Below, piece after piece: positions 40,350-50,997 of a DNA stretch of 64,000 bases (its first letter is position 1; each line of letters starts with the position of its first letter). The translations under genes were made by a program, and so were the position numbers. The notes below the pieces were generated by a model. That model did not search any database. It was not told the DNA's origin and worked only from the letters and a program-made list of their open reading frames with translations. The stretch comes from Terribacillus halophilus (GTDB lineage: Bacteria; Bacillota; Bacilli; Bacillales; Amphibacillaceae): assembly GCF_900101385.1 (NCBI RefSeq), contig NZ_FMZB01000009.1, positions 78,108 to 142,107 on the forward strand. Reading direction: 5' to 3'.

Positions 40350-41849
40350 ATGAATAAAGTAGGCAATGTCTTTTGGATATCTTTAATCATTTGCGCTATT
40401 TTTGTTCTTTGGGGTGTGATAGCACCTGAGAATATGGATTATATTACTACCGAGGTCCAATCCTTTCTGACTTCGAAATTTGGTTGGTTCTATATTCTTT
40501 CCGTTGCTGTCTTTCTGATCTTTTCCATATACCTTATTTTTAGTCGTTTTGGATCTTTGCGTTTGGGAAAAGAAGGAGATAAGCCAGAATTCAAACGTGT
40601 TACATGGTTTGCCATGTTGTTCAGTGCTGGAATGGGTATAGGTATTGTGTTCTGGGGAACTGCAGAGCCACTTGCCCACTTTGCTTCACCACCTGAAGCA
40701 GATCCGGAAAGTATCGAAGCGGCTACCAATGCTCTCCGCTATTCTGTATTTCACTGGGGATTACAGACTTGGGGCGTGTACACCGTCATTGGTTTAGCTA
40801 TCGCTTATTTCAAATTCCGCAAAGGTGCTCCTGGACTTATCAGTTCCACTTTCCAGCCCTTGATTGGAGATAGAACAAATGGATGGATAGGTAAACTGAT
40901 TGATATTATTGCAGTTTTTGCCACTATCTTTGGTGTAGCTACATCTCTTGGATTGGGTGCTTCGCAAATCGCAGGCGGGTTGTCTTTCATCACTGATATT
41001 AAGAATAATTTTAGTACGCAGCTTGTCATTATTATCATTGTTACCATTTTGTTCATAGCATCTGCTTGGTCCGGAATTGGTAAAGGAATTAAATGGTTGA
41101 GTAACGCTAATATTGTGTTGGCAGTTCTATTGCTTTTACTAACTTTATGCTTAGGTCCAACTCAATTTATTCTTAATACGTTCATCTCTACCATGGGATC
41201 GTATGTGGAGTCCTTGCCGTCACTTAGTTTCCAGACAGGCTCATTTGATAATGATTTCAATAGTTGGGTTCAAAACTGGACTATATTCTATTGGGCATGG
41301 TTTATTGCGTGGTCACCTTTCGTAGGAACATTCATTGCGCGTGTTTCTAAAGGAAGAACAATTCGTGAATTCGTAATAGGTGTTTTGTTTATCCCATCTG
41401 TCTTCTGTGCATTCTGGTTTATTGTATTTGGCGGTACTGGTTTATTCCAAGAAATTCATGGGATTAATACGGGACTTACTGATCTAGCACAAGAAGAATC
41501 ACTATTCGGGGTGTTCCAAGGATTGCCGATGTCTACCTTATTATCAGTCGTTGCGCTATTCTTAATCGGCACGTTCTTTATTACATCTGCCGACTCCGCA
41601 ACGTTCGTACTAGGTATGCAAACTTCAGGAGGAAGTCTGAATCCAGCAAATAAAATTAAATTGACTTGGGGGATTATCCAAGCGGCAATTGCTTCCGTAC
41701 TACTGGCAACTGGCGGACTTAACGCGTTACAGACAGCCTCCATTGTTTCTGCATTTCCTTTTGCCTTTATCCTCCTGTTTATGGTTTGGTCGCTCTTGAA
41801 GGTCATGAATGAGGACTGGAAGAAGGAAAAAAATAAAATGAAGCGATAA
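40350..41849 (+). CDS. BCCT family betaine/carnitine/choline-type transporter (OpuD-like)
   Basis: 499 residues, 12 helices, with a short N-terminus and a short basic C-terminal tail (EDWKKEKNKMKR). Signature motifs: SAGMGIGIVFWGTAEPLAHF at about 92-111 (glycine-rich helix 3), SVFHWGLQTWGVY, and the substrate helix WTIFYWAWFIAWSPFVGTFIARVSKGRTIREFV at about 309-341. It imports a trimethylammonium osmolyte with Na+. In the WAWW pair common in betaine carriers the second Trp is Phe here, so the substrate may differ from glycine betaine. GAAAGGGG SD before ATG 40350. Monocistronic, probably controlled by the divergent TetR; a role in substrate-induced catabolism rather than pure osmoprotection is possible. 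Confidence 0.92.
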   Translation: MNKVGNVFWISLIICAIFVLWGVIAPENMDYITTEVQSFLTSKFGWFYILSVAVFLIFSIYLIFSRFGSLRLGKEGDKPEFKRVTWFAMLFSAGMGIGIVFWGTAEPLAHFASPPEADPESIEAATNALRYSVFHWGLQTWGVYTVIGLAIAYFKFRKGAPGLISSTFQPLIGDRTNGWIGKLIDIIAVFATIFGVATSLGLGASQIAGGLSFITDIKNNFSTQLVIIIIVTILFIASAWSGIGKGIKWLSNANIVLAVLLLLLTLCLGPTQFILNTFISTMGSYVESLPSLSFQTGSFDNDFNSWVQNWTIFYWAWFIAWSPFVGTFIARVSKGRTIREFVIGVLFIPSVFCAFWFIVFGGTGLFQEIHGINTGLTDLAQEESLFGVFQGLPMSTLLSVVALFLIGTFFITSADSATFVLGMQTSGGSLNPANKIKLTWGIIQAAIASVLLATGGLNALQTASIVSAFPFAFILLFMVWSLLKVMNEDWKKEKNKMKR

Positions 41850-41919
41850 GTAGCACGACAAAAAAGCAATACTTGCAAGCTCTCTTCCGCTTATCGATAA
41901 GTCCTTCATGCACTAATAA

Positions 41920-41966
41920 AAAATAGACCTCTGGGAAGGTGTAATCACCTGCAGAGGTCTATTTTT
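41920..41966. terminator. Bidirectional terminator between BCCT and bgl genes
   Basis: AATAGACCTCTG pairs with CAGAGGTCTATT, with an inner AGGTG/CACCT stem. T run on the plus strand and A run (T on minus) before it. Confidence 0.88.
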
Positions 41967-41968
41967 CA

Positions 41969-43420
<1,452 letters not shown>

Positions 43421-45319
43421 CTATTTCACGACTGTCAGCAATTCATTTCCTTGCGTCGTTGTCTCTGTTTCATCAATGATGATTTCGGTATAATTTGCCG
43501 GATTGGTCACGATGATCGGTGTGATTGTTTGTACACCTGAAGCTTCGATTGCACCAGTGTCAAACTCACTCAGCACATCCCCTTGTTTCACACTGTCGCC
43601 CTCTTTCACATGCAACGTGAATGGCTCACCATCCAGTTTTACTGTATCAAGACCTACGTGGATCAAGACTTCTGCACCAGACTTGGAGCGTAATCCGATT
43701 GCATGCTTTGTCGGTGCTAACATGACAATGGTTCCGTCAAATGGCGCATATACCTTATTATCGCTCGGCTCGATTGCCAATCCCTTCCCCATTGCTCCCG
43801 AACTGAATACTTCATCCGGTACTTCTTCCAAAGCAAGTAACTTACCACTTAGCGGTGCGTAAACCACTTCTTCATTATTTTCTGCTGCAGACGCTTCTGC
43901 TTTGGCATCTCCTTGCCCAACTGCCACACTGCTGTCAGCTTGTGCTGCAGCATCTTCGCCGAAGCCGAAGATTTGAATCAGGATAATCGGCAACACAATA
44001 GCTATTGCAGAGCCGATAAGTATGCCCCAGATACTAGTTGGATAGTCTGCATTGATGCCATTCACAATAGTCAACGGCCCTGGCAATCCAGCATAAGCGA
44101 AATAATATGGATTGAAGAAGCTTGCAACAATAGCGCCAACTGCACCAGAAATACATCCAAAAATAAATGGTTTCTTGAATCGTAATGTTACGCCGTAGAT
44201 GGCTGGTTCTGTTATACCGAATATACCAGTAGTACCTGCGGAAACACCGATTTTCTTCACTTCTTTACTTTTCGCTTTCAAAATAACACCAATAACTGCC
44301 CCAACCTGTGCGATAACTGCAATCGTCTGATAAGCCTGGAACGAATCACGACCATATTGCTCGAAGTTTGCCAAGACCATCGGTGTGATTCCCCAGTGAA
44401 CACCGAAGATGACGATAACCTGCCAAAGGGAACCGATGATTGCCCCAGCAAGCCATGGAGCATATTCAGCCAAGAAATTGTATCCGTTTGCGATTCCATT
44501 TGCTCCAAGAGAAGTCAATGGACCAATTGCAACAAGAGTCAGCGGAACCATGACTAGAATAGATATCAAAGGAACGAACAACGGACGGATGACTTCATTC
44601 ATATGCTTGTTCAAGAAGCGCTCCAAGTAGGAAAGGATCCAAACAAGGAATAACGGCGGCAAGACAGATGAAGTATAAGTCGTTTCTGTCAAAGGCAGCC
44701 CAAGGAAATTCATGCTATTTCCGTCTGCAATGCTGGCAGCCATCGTTGCCCAATCAGGACTAACAAGCGCAGCGCAAGCAGCAACAGCAATATACGTATT
44801 TGTTTTAAAGTGCTTGGATGCCGTAATAGCAATGAAAATCGGCAGGAATGTGAACGGTGCCCATGAAATGAAGCTTAATACTTGGTATGTACTTGTTGTT
44901 TCAAAGTTTTTGAACGCAAGATTAATTAAAATAAGTGCACCTTGCAGAATACCAGCCGCTGCAAGCACATAGATGAATGGCGCAAATACAGCTGACATTG
45001 TCGCAATGATTCGGTTAAGGATTGAACCTTTGTTCTCGTTATCTGCTTCAGCAGTATCAACATTTACGAGTTTGGCAAACTCCTCATATACCTCACCTAC
45101 ATGCTGCCCGATAACAACCTGGAACTGACCACCGTTTTCTACTACTGTAATAACACCTGGCAGACTATTAACCTCTTGTTTAGCAGAAGGTTTGGAGCGT
45201 TTCAGAACTAAACGCAATCGAGTCGCACATCGGGCAGCGTTTACAATATTTTCTTCACCGCCGACAGCCTCCAATATATCACCAGCAAGTTTTGGATAAT
45301 CCCTTACTTTTTCAGCCAC
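43421..45319 (-). CDS. bglP: PTS beta-glucoside transporter, EIIBCA
   Basis: 632 residues in the order IIB-IIC-IIA. IIB at 1-~85 with the phospho-Cys in NAARCATRLRL (Cys31). IIC at about 105-460 with ten or so helices and the GITEPAIYGV motif. A linker rich in Ala/Glu follows at ~470-495. IIA comes last, with DNKVYAPFDGTIVMLAPTKHAIGLRSKSGAEVLIHVGLDTV; the active His is in LIHVG. It takes up aryl- and oligo-beta-glucosides and phosphorylates them. GTG 45319 follows AGAGGTG. First gene of the operon with bglH, under a palindromic operator and a cre. The regulator is GntR-type here rather than the LicT/BglG antiterminator of B. subtilis bglPH. Confidence 0.93.
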   Translation of the reverse strand: MAEKVRDYPKLAGDILEAVGGEENIVNAARCATRLRLVLKRSKPSAKQEVNSLPGVITVVENGGQFQVVIGQHVGEVYEEFAKLVNVDTAEADNENKGSILNRIIATMSAVFAPFIYVLAAAGILQGALILINLAFKNFETTSTYQVLSFISWAPFTFLPIFIAITASKHFKTNTYIAVAACAALVSPDWATMAASIADGNSMNFLGLPLTETTYTSSVLPPLFLVWILSYLERFLNKHMNEVIRPLFVPLISILVMVPLTLVAIGPLTSLGANGIANGYNFLAEYAPWLAGAIIGSLWQVIVIFGVHWGITPMVLANFEQYGRDSFQAYQTIAVIAQVGAVIGVILKAKSKEVKKIGVSAGTTGIFGITEPAIYGVTLRFKKPFIFGCISGAVGAIVASFFNPYYFAYAGLPGPLTIVNGINADYPTSIWGILIGSAIAIVLPIILIQIFGFGEDAAAQADSSVAVGQGDAKAEASAAENNEEVVYAPLSGKLLALEEVPDEVFSSGAMGKGLAIEPSDNKVYAPFDGTIVMLAPTKHAIGLRSKSGAEVLIHVGLDTVKLDGEPFTLHVKEGDSVKQGDVLSEFDTGAIEASGVQTITPIIVTNPANYTEIIIDETETTTQGNELLTVVK

Positions 45320-45341
45320 TTAGAACACCTCTTTTTCTTTT

Positions 45342-45355
45342 AGTATACGCTTACA
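45342..45355 (-). promoter_or_regulatory. cre site of the bgl operon
   Basis: Minus-strand TGTAAGCGTATACT matches TGNAARCGNWWWCA except the last base. It lies directly after the -10 box. Confidence 0.7.
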
Positions 45356-45383
45356 TTATAATTATACCGGTATAATTTATCAA
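45355..45383 (-). promoter_or_regulatory. Promoter of the bglP-bglH operon
   Basis: TTGATA (45378-45383), a 17-base spacer, TATAAT (45355-45360) on the minus strand. The spacer is almost exactly the 18-bp palindromic operator. Confidence 0.8.
45360..45377. promoter_or_regulatory. Perfect 18-bp palindrome, operator of the GntR regulator
   Basis: AATTATACCGGTATAATT, fully self-complementary, lies between the -35 and -10 boxes of the bgl promoter and upstream of the divergent gntR-type gene. Confidence 0.8.
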
Positions 45384-45486
45384 GTCTAAACTAATAAAAT
45401 TAATAGAGTACTTCAAAATCGTAGGGTTTTCCTTGAAGACTTAATGTGCTAAAATCGCTCTATCTAAACAAATAAGGAATGTAGCT

Positions 45487-46194
45487 ATGCTTAAATATCA
45501 GCAGATCGCCAATGAAATTCAACAGGATATTGAAAAGAATGATCTCCCGCAGGGCACCAAGCTTCCTGTGCTGGAAACCTTGATGTCCCAATATAAAACA
45601 AGCAAAAGCACCGTCATCAAAGCACTTAGCTTGCTTGAACGAAAGGGTCTTGTCTATCAAGTGCGCGGCAGCGGCATCTTTGTACGGCGCCACAACCGGA
45701 AAGGCTATATCAGCTTCTCCAACCAAGGCTTCAGTGATGAGTTGAGCGGATTCGATATAACTGCCAAAGTACTGGAACTCGATATCCAAAAACCTTCAGC
45801 AGAAGTAGCCTTTAATCTGAAAATTGACCCGGAAGACGACGTCTATTACGTCAAACGGATACGATATATCAACGGACAAACCCTTTGCCTCGAAGAATCC
45901 TATTACAATAAAGCAATTGTTACCTATCTGAATAACGAAATTGCAACCGGGTCTATCTTTGACTACATCAGCAATGGCTTAGGCGCCAAGATAGGCTTCT
46001 CCGATATGTACGTGCATATCCAGAAGCTGGATGAAAATGAAGCACAGCATCTTGGACTTCAAACAGGTGATCCAAAACTGTTCGTGGAAACAATCTTCTA
46101 CTTGAACAATGGTCTGCCGTTCGACTTTTCACGGATTTCCTATAACTACGAGCAGTCGCAATTCTTTTTCCAGTCGACGGGGTATTCCTTATAA
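45487..46194 (+). CDS. GntR family transcriptional regulator with UTRA domain
   Basis: 235 residues. Winged helix at about 1-65: LKYQQIANEIQQDIEKNDLPQGTKLPVLETLMSQYKTSKSTVIKALSLLERKGLVYQVRGSGIFV. UTRA effector domain at ~85-230, with EDDVYYVKRIRYINGQTLCLEESYYNK and FVETIFYLNNGLPFDFSRISYNY. The HutC subfamily senses sugar phosphates or related ligands. AAGGA precedes ATG 45487 by eight bases. Divergent from bglP; the perfect palindrome between them lies in the bgl promoter. It is very likely the repressor of beta-glucoside use, comparable to YydK or BglR-type regulators, released by a phospho-beta-glucoside. Confidence 0.92.
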   Translation: MLKYQQIANEIQQDIEKNDLPQGTKLPVLETLMSQYKTSKSTVIKALSLLERKGLVYQVRGSGIFVRRHNRKGYISFSNQGFSDELSGFDITAKVLELDIQKPSAEVAFNLKIDPEDDVYYVKRIRYINGQTLCLEESYYNKAIVTYLNNEIATGSIFDYISNGLGAKIGFSDMYVHIQKLDENEAQHLGLQTGDPKLFVETIFYLNNGLPFDFSRISYNYEQSQFFFQSTGYSL

Positions 46195-46195
46195 G

Positions 46196-46552
46196 ATGAA
46201 AAATGAATTAATGAGGGTTTTTGAGGATTGGGAGACAGAGTTGACGAGAAATGAATGGTATTTTAGTGATTGCTATGAAGCGTTGACGAAGGACCTTTCT
46301 TCCTCCGATGCATTTGAAGCTATCCCCGATGTCATTATTGTACTCCTGACTGTTAAAGATACTTACCTGCTGAGCGAAACACTCGACTTCCTGGATACTG
46401 TGTACAACATAGCAAATACCACTGAAATACACCCTTTGCTTCGAGAGGAATGGAGAAATATAAAACAGCACATTCACAGACTTGGCGATGATTACAGCCA
46501 TAATGTATGGAGAAAACTTAATAAGACACTTGGTGTATCCGAGCTGTTCTGA
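46196..46552 (+). CDS. Conserved-looking small protein of unknown function
   Basis: 118 residues from ATG 46196, one base after the gntR-type stop codon, so translation is probably coupled. All-helical, acidic composition: RVFEDWETELTRNEWYFSDCYEALTKDLSSSDAFEAIPDVIIVLLTVKDTYLLSETLDFLDTVYNIA, then REEWRNIKQHIHRLGDDYSHNVWRKLNKTLGV. No motif recognised; it could be an immunity-like or regulatory helical protein, but nothing visible proves that. Shares a terminator with convergent fumC. Confidence 0.6.
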   Translation: MKNELMRVFEDWETELTRNEWYFSDCYEALTKDLSSSDAFEAIPDVIIVLLTVKDTYLLSETLDFLDTVYNIANTTEIHPLLREEWRNIKQHIHRLGDDYSHNVWRKLNKTLGVSELF

Positions 46553-46560
46553 CCATTGAA

Positions 46561-46603
46561 AAAGCAACCAAGCTGCTAGACGAAAGACTTGGTTGCCTTT
46601 TAT
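46561..46603. terminator. Bidirectional terminator between the 118-residue gene and fumC
   Basis: AAAGCAACCAAG-N15-CTTGGTTGCCTTTT, a 12-bp stem nearly perfect, with A and T runs. Confidence 0.8.
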
Positions 46604-46604
46604 T

Positions 46605-47993
46605 TTAAATATTCGGTTTCACCATATCTTCCGGCTTCACCATCTCATCAAACTGTGCTTCTGTCAGCAAGTTGAGCTTGACGGCCGCTTCTTTCAACGT
46701 CAGGCCTTCCTTATGCGCAAGCTTGGCGATTTTTGCTGCAAACTCATAGCCGATATGTGGATTCAATGCTGTCACGAGCATCAAGGAATTCGTTAAATTA
46801 TCCTGGATGGTTTGTTCGTTCGGCTCAATTCCTACGGCACAATTATCATGGAAGGATACCATACTGTCACTCAATAGTTGAACGGATTGCAAGAAATTAT
46901 AAATAATCACAGGTTTGAATACATTTAGTTCAAAATTACCCTGACTTGCCGCAAATCCGATTGTTGCGTCATTACCCATGACTTGAGCTGCCACCATCGT
47001 CACCGCTTCACATTGCGTCGGATTTACCTTGCCCGGCATGATGGAGCTGCCTGGCTCATTTTCAGGAATGATGATTTCGCCAATACCACAGCGTGGTCCG
47101 CTTGCCAGCCATCGTACATCATTGGCAATCTTCATCAAGTCCGCCGCAAGTGCCTTCAATGCACCATGGACATATGTCATTTCGTCATGGCTAGTCAATG
47201 CATGGAACTTATTCGGTGAGCTGATGAATGCTTGGCCGGTGAACTTGGTAATCTCCTCCGCGACAGTTTCACCAAATTGCGGATGTGCATTGATTCCGGT
47301 GCCCACTGCTGTACCGCCAATCGCCAAAGCACGCAGTTTTTCAGTAGCTTCAGAAATCATTTCTTTGGAACGGTCCAGCATATGCACCCAGCCACTTATC
47401 TCCTGTCCAAGTGTCAATGGCGTGGCATCCTGAAGATGTGTGCGTCCAATTTTCACGATGTCATTGTACTTTTCAGCTTTTTCATGCAGCGTGTGACGAA
47501 GCTGATCCAGCGCTGGAAGCAGTTGTTCATAAACTGCCAGCACACCTGCAACATGCATTGCTGTCGGGAATGTATCATTCGAGCTTTGACTGCGATTGAC
47601 ATCATCATTCGGATGTACCACCACTGCAGCACCTTTTTCTTTTAGCATAGCAGTAGCAAGATTTGCTACGACTTCGTTCATGTTCATATTACTTTGCGTA
47701 CCGCTCCCTGTCTGCCATACGACAAGCGGGAAGTTGTCATCATACTTACCGGTGAGGATATCGTCACAAACAGCTGCGATTGCCTCTGCTTTTTCACTGT
47801 CCAGATTACCAAGACGTTGATTAGCGATAGCTGTGCTGCGCTTCAATATAGCGAAAGCCTTCACGACACGCTCCGGCATTTTTTCTAAACCTATCTTGAA
47901 GTTTTCTTTACTGCGCTGTGTTTGCGCACCCCAGAATTTATCTGCCGGTACTTTCACTTCCCCTAAAGTATCTCTTTCGATTCTGTAATCCAT
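46605..47993 (-). CDS. fumC: Fumarate hydratase class II
   Basis: 462 residues from ATG 47993 (GAGGAGG just upstream; a ten-residue extension has no SD). All class II fumarase/aspartase motifs are present: [13 protein letters not shown] near 96-108, [32 protein letters not shown] with the catalytic His region, and the signature [13 protein letters not shown] near 315-327. Class II enzymes are iron-independent and interconvert fumarate and malate in the TCA cycle. Aspartase is a relative, but [11 protein letters not shown] with [14 protein letters not shown] favours fumarase. Divergent from a LysR gene, which may control it. Confidence 0.95.
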   Translation of the reverse strand: MDYRIERDTLGEVKVPADKFWGAQTQRSKENFKIGLEKMPERVVKAFAILKRSTAIANQRLGNLDSEKAEAIAAVCDDILTGKYDDNFPLVVWQTGSGTQSNMNMNEVVANLATAMLKEKGAAVVVHPNDDVNRSQSSNDTFPTAMHVAGVLAVYEQLLPALDQLRHTLHEKAEKYNDIVKIGRTHLQDATPLTLGQEISGWVHMLDRSKEMISEATEKLRALAIGGTAVGTGINAHPQFGETVAEEITKFTGQAFISSPNKFHALTSHDEMTYVHGALKALAADLMKIANDVRWLASGPRCGIGEIIIPENEPGSSIMPGKVNPTQCEAVTMVAAQVMGNDATIGFAASQGNFELNVFKPVIIYNFLQSVQLLSDSMVSFHDNCAVGIEPNEQTIQDNLTNSLMLVTALNPHIGYEFAAKIAKLAHKEGLTLKEAAVKLNLLTEAQFDEMVKPEDMVKPNI

Positions 47994-48115
47994 AATCCTC
48001 CTCAGCCTTCTTTTTATCAACATAAAAATCGTATCACGTCAATTACATAATGTATAATGCATAATAAATATGTTTTTAATTACTATATGTAATATAGAAG
48101 ATGGAGGCTCACTTC

Positions 48116-48991
48116 ATGGAATGGGAACAACTCGAATATTTTCAAACACTTGCACGCGAACAGCATGTCACAAGAGCAGCTCAACTACTTTCTATTACCC
48201 AGCCAGCTCTCTCCCGCTCGATCAATCGGCTGGAAAGCCAAATCGGCACGCCGCTTTTCGACCGCCAAGGCAGAACGATTAAATTGAATAAATACGGAGA
48301 ATTATTATTGAAACGAGTAGATCTCATTTTAAAAGAATTCGAGGAAGGAAAAAACGAAATCCAATCATTACTCGACCCGGATAAGGGAGAAATTTCGCTC
48401 GGTTTTCTGCACACACTCGGCACAACCATTGTGCCAAATATAATTGGTGCATTTAAAGAAAAATATCCACAAGTTCGCTTTCATTTGAAGCAAAATCACT
48501 CTAACTGGCTGTTGGACAATCTGCAATCTGGTGATTTGGATCTATGCCTGCTCTCTTCTTTTCCAATGGAATCCAATATCGCCTGGACTCCGTTATGGCA
48601 GGAGGAACTGTTTTTGTTTTTCCCAAAGAATCATCCATTGGCCAAAAAAGAATCAATCACCTTGAAAGAAGTTGCAGACGAACCTTTTATCCTTATGGAA
48701 GAAGGTTATGCTCTGCGGGTAACAATCGATTCTATCTTTGAACAAGTCGGCATCCGACCCAAGATTATGTTTGAAGGAGAAGAAGTGACAACGATAGCCG
48801 GATTCGTCGGAGCCGGGATGGGCATCTCCATCCTTCCAGATGTCAAAAGCCTGGATCAAATGAAGATTGCAAAGGTACGAATCAGCTCACCGAAATGCGA
48901 ACGAACTATTGGGATTGCCAGTATGGAAGGCAAGTTTTTATCACCTATTGCGGAGAAATTCATGCAATATATTGTGGATCATTTTCAGTGA
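48116..48991 (+). CDS. LysR family transcriptional regulator
   Basis: 291 residues from ATG 48116, eight bases after GGAGG. HTH at about 2-60: WEQLEYFQTLAREQHVTRAAQLLSITQPALSRSINRLESQIGTPLF. The effector domain (~88-290) begins GEISLGFLHTLGTTIVPNIIGAFKEKYP, close to the YwbI/YybE-like group of bacilli. The gap to fumC (122 bases) contains overlapping T-N11-A type dyads around ACATAATGTATAATGCATAA. It may regulate fumC or an unlinked target; position is the only evidence. Confidence 0.88.
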   Translation: MEWEQLEYFQTLAREQHVTRAAQLLSITQPALSRSINRLESQIGTPLFDRQGRTIKLNKYGELLLKRVDLILKEFEEGKNEIQSLLDPDKGEISLGFLHTLGTTIVPNIIGAFKEKYPQVRFHLKQNHSNWLLDNLQSGDLDLCLLSSFPMESNIAWTPLWQEELFLFFPKNHPLAKKESITLKEVADEPFILMEEGYALRVTIDSIFEQVGIRPKIMFEGEEVTTIAGFVGAGMGISILPDVKSLDQMKIAKVRISSPKCERTIGIASMEGKFLSPIAEKFMQYIVDHFQ

Positions 48992-49011
48992 GGAAGTTTT
49001 TAACAAGAAAG

Positions 49012-49042
49012 AAGAAGCATGTGCAAAATCGCATGCTTCTCT
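49012..49042. terminator. Hairpin between LysR and the convergent membrane protein gene
   Basis: GAAGCATG-N9-CATGCTTC, 8-bp perfect arms. The minus-strand side is followed by a T/C-rich run, the plus side by CTCTC, so it is a moderate terminator for either gene. Confidence 0.5.
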
Positions 49043-49091
49043 CAACTCATTTTATGACAGGTTCCTTTTGTAGACACCAACAGTCATATTA

Positions 49092-50195
49092 TCATTCTTT
49101 CCATACATATCTATAGGGCGTAATTTCCTCCTCTTTTCCTGGTACATATAAAGAGATTGTCGGTCCACTGACTGACCCCAAATCAGGTGGGTAAATCTCC
49201 CCGTCTCTTGTCACATACTGCAAATTCTCAGGAAACGCCCAATCACGCACCCCTTTATACATAATTGCATTATGTTTCTCGCCTTTCTGCTCAACGACTT
49301 CCTGCACAGGAATAGACTGCATCATATCCAGCACATACTTCAGGTCATTCTCCGGTACATATGGATATCGATCATCATTCCATTCCTGTTTGTCGACTAT
49401 CACGTTATCGCCGCCATCATTGTTATAGATTAAATAATTATGCCGGTGGACTTTGTTCTCGTCATATCCGTTTATAAACGCATAGATACTAGTCATCGTT
49501 CCATCTTCATCAAATTCTATTTCCAGACTATCCGTCATCAAATAAGGCTCCAGCCCCACTTTGTCATCCACCGCGCCGATGATACCTTCAATCCCTACCT
49601 CATAGAAATTATCGCTGCCAAGCTTTGCTCTTTCCTCCGACGCCATGCGTTCCAGTCTCCAACTGAGCGCGCCGTGAAAATCTGTTGCATTGTAATAGAC
49701 TTTATAAGCTCCCATTACCGTGATGAGTAAAAACACAGCTAAGGCTAACAGCCAAAGCCCGGGTATCTTTGCCTTTCCCTTGAGGAATGAGATGTCTTGA
49801 TTTCCCTCAACCGGGATCAAGATATTATTTTTGAAACGAAAAATAAAGCCCTTCCTATATGTACGGATATATTGTAGGTTTGCTAATGGAAATTTCTTTT
49901 CCCCAATACACAGATTCTCGTTCGTTAACACGATGGACCGATCCGATTCAAGTAAGAATCGTTGTTTGCGATATATCCAAAATACTCGGCATAACAGGGA
50001 AAGAATAACGATAGCACACAAAGCGAGCAAAGGGAGATTTGTCCGAAGCTGTCCAATATATGTAATGGTATCTATCAACCGCCAAGCCAACCAGTAAAAC
50101 AACAGCAGCAAAATGGTATAGATACTGTCGAAAAGCAGATTCTTCCATATGAGTAACGAGTAGATTCTCTTAGAGCGATTCTTTTGTTTTGGCAA
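49092..50195 (-). CDS. Membrane protein of unknown function, TTG start
   Basis: 367 residues starting at TTG 50195 seven bases after GAGGAG. Two N-terminal helices (about 22-42 and 53-70) are followed by a short PH-like stretch, LLESDRSIVLTNENLCIGEKKFPLANLQYIRTYRKGFIFRFKNNILIPVEG, recalling stress-response membrane proteins with a bacterial PH domain. A third helix is at about 147-166. The C-terminal ~200 residues lie outside and look like a secreted domain with GGDNVIVDKQEWNDDRYPYVPENDLKYVLDMMQSIPVQEVVEQ. No function assigned. Monocistronic. Confidence 0.65.
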   Translation of the reverse strand: MPKQKNRSKRIYSLLIWKNLLFDSIYTILLLLFYWLAWRLIDTITYIGQLRTNLPLLALCAIVILSLLCRVFWIYRKQRFLLESDRSIVLTNENLCIGEKKFPLANLQYIRTYRKGFIFRFKNNILIPVEGNQDISFLKGKAKIPGLWLLALAVFLLITVMGAYKVYYNATDFHGALSWRLERMASEERAKLGSDNFYEVGIEGIIGAVDDKVGLEPYLMTDSLEIEFDEDGTMTSIYAFINGYDENKVHRHNYLIYNNDGGDNVIVDKQEWNDDRYPYVPENDLKYVLDMMQSIPVQEVVEQKGEKHNAIMYKGVRDWAFPENLQYVTRDGEIYPPDLGSVSGPTISLYVPGKEEEITPYRYVWKE

Positions 50196-50406
50196 GTTAT
50201 GACTCCTCTTACTGGAATTATTACACTACTAGAAAATCATACCATTTCACTGAAAGGTGAAGAAAGGCTAATCTTTGAATTCATTCTCTTTCCTTTGAAA
50301 TCAGAGCAGCAATATCTAAGTATAAGAATCCAATACCTTGCTATGAATGGAGCTGGCATTATATAAAGGTTTTATGATAGCGAATGCTCCATGTTTTAAT
50401 ACGAGA

Positions 50407-50880
50407 TTATATAGAAAGTGAACTTGTATGAAATGATTGAATACACTTCCCTTCCCTATACTCTTCCTCCATCTCTCCATTCGTAACATCGAAAATCAAG
50501 CTCCGCCAAAAGGCTTTCGCTGGATAATTCTTTTCTATTTGCGAGACCTTCCAGTATCCACTGAAAGATTCAAATAACTTTCTGGCCGCCGCTTTCCCGA
50601 CTCCCTTACTTTGATAGCTTGCTAGGACAAAGAACTCAAGTACCCTATTTATTTCTTCAATATCAACCAAAGTAAAACCAATAATCTTTGCATCCAGGCA
50701 GATGAAAAAGGCATGATGAGTTTTCTCCTCCCAGTACTGACTTAGCTCAAACGGTTTATACGTACAGTCGTCCTCGAGTTTGATCTCGGAGATGTATTTA
50801 CTAAAGTCATAAATGTAAAATTGCATAAGGTTATGAAGCATTGCTTCCTCAGACTTCTTTACTTTTCTTATATGAATCAT
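50407..50880 (-). CDS. GNAT family N-acetyltransferase
   Basis: 157 residues. MIHIRKVKKSEEAMLHNLMQFYIYDFSKY at the start, HAFFICLDAKIIGFTLVD as strand 4, VLEFFVLASYQSKGVGKAAARKLFESFSGYWKVSQIEKN with the GVGKxAA acetyl-CoA loop, then PAKAFWRSLIFDVTNGEMEEEYREG. The Y-DFS-Y start and the FWR pattern are typical of a large uncharacterised group in bacilli. GGAG lies seven bases before ATG 50880. Downstream of sstT on the same strand but behind a terminator. Confidence 0.85.
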   Translation of the reverse strand: MIHIRKVKKSEEAMLHNLMQFYIYDFSKYISEIKLEDDCTYKPFELSQYWEEKTHHAFFICLDAKIIGFTLVDIEEINRVLEFFVLASYQSKGVGKAAARKLFESFSGYWKVSQIEKNYPAKAFWRSLIFDVTNGEMEEEYREGKCIQSFHTSSLSI

Positions 50881-50961
50881 GTCTATTCTCCAATAATCTA
50901 GTATACTTACATAATTTAATTAAATATAACAAAGAAGTATGTATGTATTTATCTCCACACG

Positions 50962-50997
50962 AAAAAACTGCATCTAATTAAAGATGCAGTTTTTTCA
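50962..50997 (-). terminator. Terminator of sstT
   Basis: AAAAAACTGCATCT-N5-AGATGCAGTTTTTT, a long perfect stem, immediately after the stop codon on the minus strand; works in both directions. Confidence 0.88.
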
